Assembly (NCBI RefSeq): GCF_000497205.1
Contig: NZ_AYJW01000007.1
Coordinates: 1 to 64,000 of the forward strand
DNA length: 64,000 bases
Reading direction: 5' to 3'
Source of the DNA: Saccharopolyspora rectivirgula DSM 43747
GTDB lineage: Bacteria > Actinomycetota > Actinomycetes > Mycobacteriales > Pseudonocardiaceae
Shown here: piece after piece, positions 59,799 to 64,000 of the stretch
Position numbering within the stretch: position 1 is the first letter of the stretch
How the letters are laid out: every line of letters begins with the position of its first letter
Program-made: the position numbers and the translations under genes
The notes under the pieces: generated by a model
What the model was told of the DNA's origin: nothing
Seen by the model: the letters and a program-made list of their open reading frames with translations, nothing else
The model's database searches: none

Positions 59799-60466
59799 TC
59801 GGTCGGGTGCGGGTGCCGCCGCATGGGGAGCGCGGCTGTCACGGGAGTGCGGATCCCGTACCACTCATAGCTCTTTCCGGTGATTTCTGGGCGAGTCATC
59901 GATCGCGGAGCGCTTCGGAGCGCGTGTCCCGGTGGGCTCGGTGCTCCTCGCAGGGCTCGCCGGTGGACGCCCTGCTCGTTTCCACCGGACCCTTCGCCGC
60001 TGGTTACCGACCGGTAGTCGTGTCCGCGGGACAGCTGCGGACCTCGTGCGCGTACCGGTTTTGCCCGGCTTATCCGAAAAAGCACCGCGCTGACTCCACA
60101 CTTTCGCGTGAACATCAGCTGGGTGAACCCTGGCGGAAAACAATTAACCGCCCTTGTGCGCGGGGTGAATTGCGTGTCCCGTTCACATTCCTCAGGTCGC
60201 TGACATTGGCAACGCCCCGCCGATTTCTCAACGCTCTGTGAAGGGAGCGACCCCCTTGTGGAGGGCGCTGAACAACACATTCGGGCAACGCTCATCTGCA
60301 ATGTCTGAATTGAGTGTTTTGTTCGGTTACCACATGTGCGTCGCTGAATTCCGTTCTACGGTCCGAAAAGCCCGGGCAAACGTCCGCAAAAACGTTGGAG
60401 CCGATTGGAATCGGTTCCTCGCCGTCGCGAGCACAAAGGCGGCGGTTTGGGTGGGTGACAACCAAA
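59799..60466. other. intergenic region upstream of the M23 peptidase gene
   Basis: About 670 bases with no confident gene. A GTG-initiated frame from 60238 overlaps the peptidase start but lacks a Shine-Dalgarno and has no recognisable domain. The region is AT-richer from 60050 onward, as expected for a promoter-leader. I looked for a c-di-AMP riboswitch, common before actinobacterial cell-wall hydrolases, and did not find its consensus. Confidence 0.4.
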
Positions 60467-61087
60467 ATGGCACTGCGAGAGAAAGCCGTACTAGGCGGAT
60501 TCATCGGTGTGCTGATGCTCAGTCCGCAGCTGTCGGTTGCTGCTCTCGAAGGCAACTCGACTGTGCAGACTGCTGAACAGTCGGTGAAAATGGTCATGCC
60601 GATCAAGCCGCTGGAGCTGGCGGCGGAATTCGTCGGTGTGCAGCCCCCGCCAGCGCGAGCAGCGGAAGAAGCAGCGGAACCGGTGTCACGGGCGGCGCCG
60701 CAGTGGGGTCCGGTGACCACGGGGCGGATCACCAGTGGGTTCGGTCCCCGGTGGGGCACAATGCACAAGGGCGTCGACATCGCGAACAAGGTCGGAACGC
60801 CGATCCGGGCGGCCAGTTCCGGCGAGGTGATCAGTTCCGGTCCGGCCCGCGGGTACGGGATGTGGGTTCGGATTGCGCACCCCGGAAATGTGGTCACTAT
60901 TTACGGCCACATCAACAAGAGTTTTGTTTCCGTTGGCCAGCACGTGGAAGTCGGGCAAGTAATCGCTGAAATGGGTGATCGAGGCCAGTCCACCGGTCCG
61001 CACTTGCACTTCCAGATCGAAGTCAACAGTGAAGCCGTCGACCCAGTTCAATTTTACGAGCGAGCGGGTGCTGAATTGACGTGGTGA
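60467..61087 (+). CDS. secreted M23 (LytM-type) peptidoglycan endopeptidase
   Basis: About 206 residues from ATG at 60467 (GTG at 60455 is an alternative). A signal peptide (MALREKAVLGGFIGVLML to SVAA) is followed by a linker and the LytM domain: RITSGFGPRWG, HKGVDIAN (H and D ligands), then STGPHLHFQIEV with the HxH. All zinc and catalytic residues are present, so it should be active. It would cut peptide cross-links in the wall. There is a hairpin after it. Confidence 0.92.
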   Translation: MALREKAVLGGFIGVLMLSPQLSVAALEGNSTVQTAEQSVKMVMPIKPLELAAEFVGVQPPPARAAEEAAEPVSRAAPQWGPVTTGRITSGFGPRWGTMHKGVDIANKVGTPIRAASSGEVISSGPARGYGMWVRIAHPGNVVTIYGHINKSFVSVGQHVEVGQVIAEMGDRGQSTGPHLHFQIEVNSEAVDPVQFYERAGAELTW

Positions 61088-61118
61088 GCATTCCTCCGGC
61101 TGCCGCTTACCGCTCAGT

Positions 61119-61141
61119 AGCAGAATTGGCGGAATTCTGCT
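61119..61141 (+). terminator. hairpin after the M23 gene
   Basis: A 9-bp perfect stem (AGCAGAATT with AATTCTGCT) and 5-base loop, 32 bases after the stop. Confidence 0.5.
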
Positions 61142-61379
61142 GACCCGGTTGTTCGCGCTCCGGCGGGGGCTGCCAGAGTGGCAGCCCCGGAGAATGCCGG
61201 TTGACGCGGCGGCGATGCTCCACTGGCCGCAGTCCTCGCCGGGCTCCACGGCCCAGCCTGCGGTGATTACCCGGTGCAAGGGCAGGAGGGCGGTTGGAGC
61301 AGCCGACCATCACCCTACCGGCCGATTGTCGTGGTGCTCTGGGGCTACTTCGATCGCAGTGACGCCGGAGGGATCGAAC

Positions 61380-62204
61380 GTGATGGAGCGAGTGGAAGCG
61401 GCTGGAATCGTCGGAGGAGGCGTGCTCGCCGAGGACGTCAGGCCGCAGGACTGGGAACGCAAGATCGCCGAGGGCACCGAGCGGCTGTACCAGGCCCGGC
61501 TGGTCCGGAGGCTGCTGCTGGTCTGGGCCTACCCGGGGAACCTGGTGCTGTTGGTGCTCGCGTCCCTGGCGCTTGCTTTGCTGGACTCGCCGTGGCCGGG
61601 CATTTTCGGCTGGTTGGTGGTGCTGGTCTCCAGCGCTGTTGCAGCGATTCTGGCCTACCGGCAGCACTTCCGGGTGCGGGCGGTGGAGCGGGAGCTGCGC
61701 GCGCTGGAGCGGGAGTACCGGGAGCACCTGCTGGAAGAGCTCGGCGACAACGACCTGCTCGCCGCGCACAAGCGGTTCCACCTGCAGCTGCCCGGTCTGA
61801 TCCGCAGCTACCGGGCGGCGGCCAGGCGGAACAGGTTAAAGGACAACGCATTACAGCTGACGGTGATAGCCGGCTCGGCCGTCGCGGCCACCGTCAGCGC
61901 CATGTCGATGGCCGTGTCCAGCTTGCACGGGTTCGCCGTGCTGCTCAGCCTGTTCGTGGCGCTCGCCGCGGCGATCGCCGGCTACACCCGGTACCGCGAT
62001 CAGTCCTCGGTGTACCAGCAGACCGCTGACGCGCTGGAGCGGGAGTACGAGTCGGTCGAACTGCGCGTGGGGCGGTACCGCCGGTTCGCCACCGAACGCG
62101 AGGCATATGCCGAATTCGCCGAGTCGGTGGAAACTCTGCGCAGTGAACACCCCGGTCGAATGGGGTCGCCGATTTCCGACCCTGCGCGCGTAGTAGTGGA
62201 ATAA
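61380..62204 (+). CDS. four-helix membrane protein with DUF4231/SLATT-like C-terminal half
   Basis: About 274 residues from GTG at 61380, 7 bases after GGAGGG (ATG at 61383 also in frame). Two membrane helices (AYPGNLVLLVLASLALALL and GWLVVLVSSAVAAILAY) precede a charged helix, then a pattern like DUF4231: RAAARRNRLKDNALQL, two more membrane helices, RYRDQSSVYQQTADALEREY. The SLATT superfamily, to which DUF4231 belongs, supplies 2-TM effectors in nucleotide-signal defence systems. No cyclase or SLOG gene is adjacent. Assignment by pattern only. Confidence 0.6.
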   Translation: MMERVEAAGIVGGGVLAEDVRPQDWERKIAEGTERLYQARLVRRLLLVWAYPGNLVLLVLASLALALLDSPWPGIFGWLVVLVSSAVAAILAYRQHFRVRAVERELRALEREYREHLLEELGDNDLLAAHKRFHLQLPGLIRSYRAAARRNRLKDNALQLTVIAGSAVAATVSAMSMAVSSLHGFAVLLSLFVALAAAIAGYTRYRDQSSVYQQTADALEREYESVELRVGRYRRFATEREAYAEFAESVETLRSEHPGRMGSPISDPARVVVE

Positions 62205-62359
62205 TCAGCCGGATCGCACGAAAAGGCGGGCTGCGCAGTGGCTTCTGCTACTTGGTGTCATTCCGCGGTGATTACAAGATCGCTGAATAGTGTTCAGCGC
62301 TATTTCCGTAATCTCCGGCGTGCGCACAGGAATCGGCCTGTGCAGAAAGGAGAAGTGCC

Positions 62360-62959
62360 ATGAAGCGCAGCCTTACCGCCGCGGCCGCTGTGCTGGCCAG
62401 TGGTGCGGGCGTCATCGGCTGGACCGGCGCCGCGTCGGCAGCCACCCCGCAACTGCTTCCCGGTGCCGACGCAGTCGGCCAGACCGCTTCCCAGCTGACC
62501 GACCAGGTGCACTCGGTCCAGCAAGTCGTCGGTGGCGTCGTGCCGTTGCAGCAGCCGACCAGTCGTGACCTGGCCCTGCCGCTCGGCGACGTCGCCAACG
62601 TCAACCCGGGGAACCCGGGAAGCGGACTGGCCGACGTCCTCAGCGGGAAAGCGCCCCTCCTCGACTTGCCGCAGATGGGGCGCTCCCTCCAGGACGACGG
62701 CGCGGGCAACGCTCAGGAACAGCCCTCCGTCCTCCCGGCCTGGGAGTCTACGGCGCCCGAGGGGATCCCGCAGCCCGACCAGCACGGCGTGGAAGTCACG
62801 CAGCACGGTCAGGACGGGGAGGACGGTGCCAACGGCATCGCCACTGCTCACGGCACGAGCGACCAGGAGCAGCTCACCCCCCAGGAGCAGCAGTCGCTGG
62901 TGAACGACGTGTTCACCCAGGTGAGCGAGGTCGTCCCGGTTTCCCGTTTGCTGTCCTAG
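62360..62959 (+). CDS. secreted protein of unknown function
   Basis: 199 residues, ATG with AGAAAGGAGAAG upstream. Signal peptide MKRSLTAAAAVLASGAGVIG ends near ASAAT. The mature part is polar with a middle His/Gln/Asp-rich stretch (GVEVTQHGQDGEDGANG) and a short C-terminal hydrophobic run. No cysteine and no known domain. Small exported proteins of this make-up are common in Pseudonocardiaceae. Confidence 0.7.
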   Translation: MKRSLTAAAAVLASGAGVIGWTGAASAATPQLLPGADAVGQTASQLTDQVHSVQQVVGGVVPLQQPTSRDLALPLGDVANVNPGNPGSGLADVLSGKAPLLDLPQMGRSLQDDGAGNAQEQPSVLPAWESTAPEGIPQPDQHGVEVTQHGQDGEDGANGIATAHGTSDQEQLTPQEQQSLVNDVFTQVSEVVPVSRLLS

Positions 62960-63100
62960 GTCCTGACCGGCAAGAGCGCTCGAGCTGATCGCTTGGCGAC
63001 GTGCAGGGCCTCCTGCCGGTCGGTCAGGTGTGCCGCACGGCCTCGCTCAGCTCTGGAAGATCCCCTGAGAACCACAACCGGATATGGAAAAGTTCGCTCG

Positions 63101-63142
63101 GGTGGCCCCAGCCGATCTCAATCGCTGGGGCCACCGTGGTTT
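63101..63142 (+). terminator. terminator between the secreted protein and the PEP-utilising gene
   Basis: A 12-bp perfect stem (GGTGGCCCCAGC with GCTGGGGCCACC), 11-base loop, then GTGGTTT. The stop codon of the convergent gene lies within it. Confidence 0.75.
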
Positions 63143-64000
63143 TCCGGGCGGAGGAGGACGGTCCCGGTCGACCCGTTCACCGTGATCCGCTGACCGTCGC
63201 GGATTCGCGCGGTGGCGGCGGAAGACCCCACCACTGCGGGAATTCCGCACTGGCGGGCGGCGACGGCGCCGGGCGAATCCACTCCGCCCGTTTCCAGCAC
63301 CAGTCCACCCGCGAGGAGCAGCAGTGGTGTCCATCCTGGATCGACGGACGGGGCCACCAGGACATCACCGGGGGTCCACCCGGGAACTCCCGGTTCCCGC
63401 AGCACTTTCGCCCGGCCGGTGACGGTGCCGGCCGATGCGGGGGTGCCAACGAGCTGGTTTCCGGCGTTCTCCGCGCACGGCCCCGCTGCCGGCTCGGTGC
63501 CGTCCGAGAGCAGCACGCCCGGCACCCGTTCGCGTTGCAGTTCCTGCGCGTAGCGCTCGCGGCGGTGCACGGCCAGCGCCTGGAAGTCGTCCCCAGCGAT
63601 GGCTCGGGAGACCTCGGTGAAATCGAGGAAGAACACGTCGTCCGGTTCGTTGATCCGACCCAGGAGCACCAGGTTGCGCCCCACCGCGCGCAGGTTCCGC
63701 CGGGCGTTGGCCGCTGCCAGCGCGACGCAGAGCTCCGGCAACTCCTGCAGTCCGGCCACGGCGCGGAACCGGGTCAGCAGGAACCGCCCGACGGCGGCGC
63801 GGAGTCGGCTGCGCCGTCGCAACCGGCGGAGGAGTTCGCGGGCTTCGTCTTCCCCGCGCTGGCTGGTCCGGGTGAGCTGCTCGTCGGCCCGGAAACCGGT
63901 GCTGGAGCTGTGGAGGTAGTCGCTGATCAGCCCCAGCAGGTAGGTGGGGTCTTCCGACCACCGGGGTTGGCCGGTGTCCGTTTCGGCGATGCCGCGGTGC
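63118..64000 (-). CDS. PEP-utilising enzyme (PEP synthase/rifampicin phosphotransferase-like), C-terminal part, catalytic His replaced
   Basis: The frame is open to the window edge, so the N-terminal ATP-binding part is missing. The visible part includes PRWSEDPTYLLGLISDY and a mobile phosphohistidine domain: LVGTPASAGTVTGRAKVL, WTPGDVLVAPSVDPGWTPLL and LETGGVDSPGAVAARQCGIP. Active enzymes have a His in the last motif (GGxxSHxAxxAR); here the codon is CCC (Pro) at 63271-63273, one base from CAC. Unless the alignment is misread, phosphate transfer through this His cannot occur. Confidence 0.85.
   Translation of the reverse strand, partial: HRGIAETDTGQPRWSEDPTYLLGLISDYLHSSSTGFRADEQLTRTSQRGEDEARELLRRLRRRSRLRAAVGRFLLTRFRAVAGLQELPELCVALAAANARRNLRAVGRNLVLLGRINEPDDVFFLDFTEVSRAIAGDDFQALAVHRRERYAQELQRERVPGVLLSDGTEPAAGPCAENAGNQLVGTPASAGTVTGRAKVLREPGVPGWTPGDVLVAPSVDPGWTPLLLLAGGLVLETGGVDSPGAVAARQCGIPAVVGSSAATARIRDGQRITVNGSTGTVLLRPENHGGPSD

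Noticed and set aside
59799-60466. c-di-AMP (ydaO) riboswitch before the M23 peptidase
   Set aside because: This class often precedes such genes in actinobacteria, but its conserved strings were not found.
61380-62204. A complete nucleotide-signal defence system around the SLATT-like gene
   Set aside because: No cyclase, SLOG, nuclease or Cap-type accessory gene lies within the visible neighbourhood.

Overview
The window is 64 kb of very GC-rich chromosome from a filamentous or coryneform-type actinobacterium. The evidence is near-universal G/C third positions, many GTG and some TTG starts, several probable leaderless genes, and WhiB, MarP, Tad/Ssd and Get3-like genes in an actinobacterial order. 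From family knowledge, the order follows the Mycobacterium tuberculosis segment Rv3644c to Rv3683 in broken blocks: metallophosphoesterase, ponA2, whiB4, two Get3-like ATPases, DUF4177, RidA, metallo-beta-lactamase, crp, small membrane protein, nth, TlpA-like thioredoxin, Nudix, marP, holin-like protein, acs, HAD phosphatase, ssd, tad pilus genes, helicase, topA and DNA polymerase III delta'. A member of Pseudonocardiaceae (Saccharopolyspora-like) is my best guess; it is inferred, not proven.

Layout. 1-5.8 kb: partial S9 peptidase, methyltransferase, voltage-sensor-like membrane protein, lipoprotein, tRNA-Pro, metallophosphoesterase, YqeY, siderophore-interacting protein. 5.9-11.7 kb: class A PBP with PASTA, WhiB, Get3-like pair, DUF4177, RidA. 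12-17.7 kb: two unrecognised paralogous proteins, Gfo/Idh oxidoreductase, Nudix plus metallo-beta-lactamase pair, MFS transporter. 17.7-27 kb: a gene-free 0.67 kb with a DosR-like palindrome and folded elements, crp, nth-thioredoxin-Nudix-marP, holin-like protein, NhaA, acetyl-CoA synthetase. 27-31 kb: degenerate Fic-like protein, nucleoside hydrolase, small Cys protein, murQ and its RpiR regulator. 31.3-36.2 kb: serine hydrolase, NamZ and NagZ. Together with murQ and RpiR these make a cell-wall MurNAc recycling locus like ybbCDE-murRQ of Bacillus subtilis. 36.3-37.9 kb: two candidate structured RNAs around a HAD phosphatase; the first sits where the 6S-like RNA Ms1/MTS2823 sits in mycobacteria. 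38-42.8 kb: ssd and a Tad pilus operon whose tadB carries an in-frame TAA. 43.1-49.9 kb: prim-pol-like protein, MrfA/YprA-type helicase, H+-pyrophosphatase, Gln-rich lipoprotein. 50.2-55.9 kb: topA, holB, a secreted anchored protein, tRNA-Thr. 55.9-57.8 kb: no convincing gene. 57.5-64 kb: iron-box-preceded VIT transporter, MDR oxidoreductase, M23 peptidase, DUF4231/SLATT-like membrane protein, secreted protein, and a partial PEP-utilising enzyme whose phospho-histidine is replaced by proline.

Themes: envelope and peptidoglycan work (PBP, MarP, M23, NamZ/NagZ/MurQ), redox and acid stress (WhiB, MarP, thioredoxin, NhaA, pyrophosphatase), and DNA maintenance (nth, topA, holB, helicase). No IS element, prophage, CRISPR array or complete defence island was seen. 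The best leads are the Ms1-position RNA, the tadB nonsense codon, three proteins that keep a fold but have lost catalytic residues (Fic-like, prim-pol-like, PEP-utilising), and an orphan SLATT-like protein.
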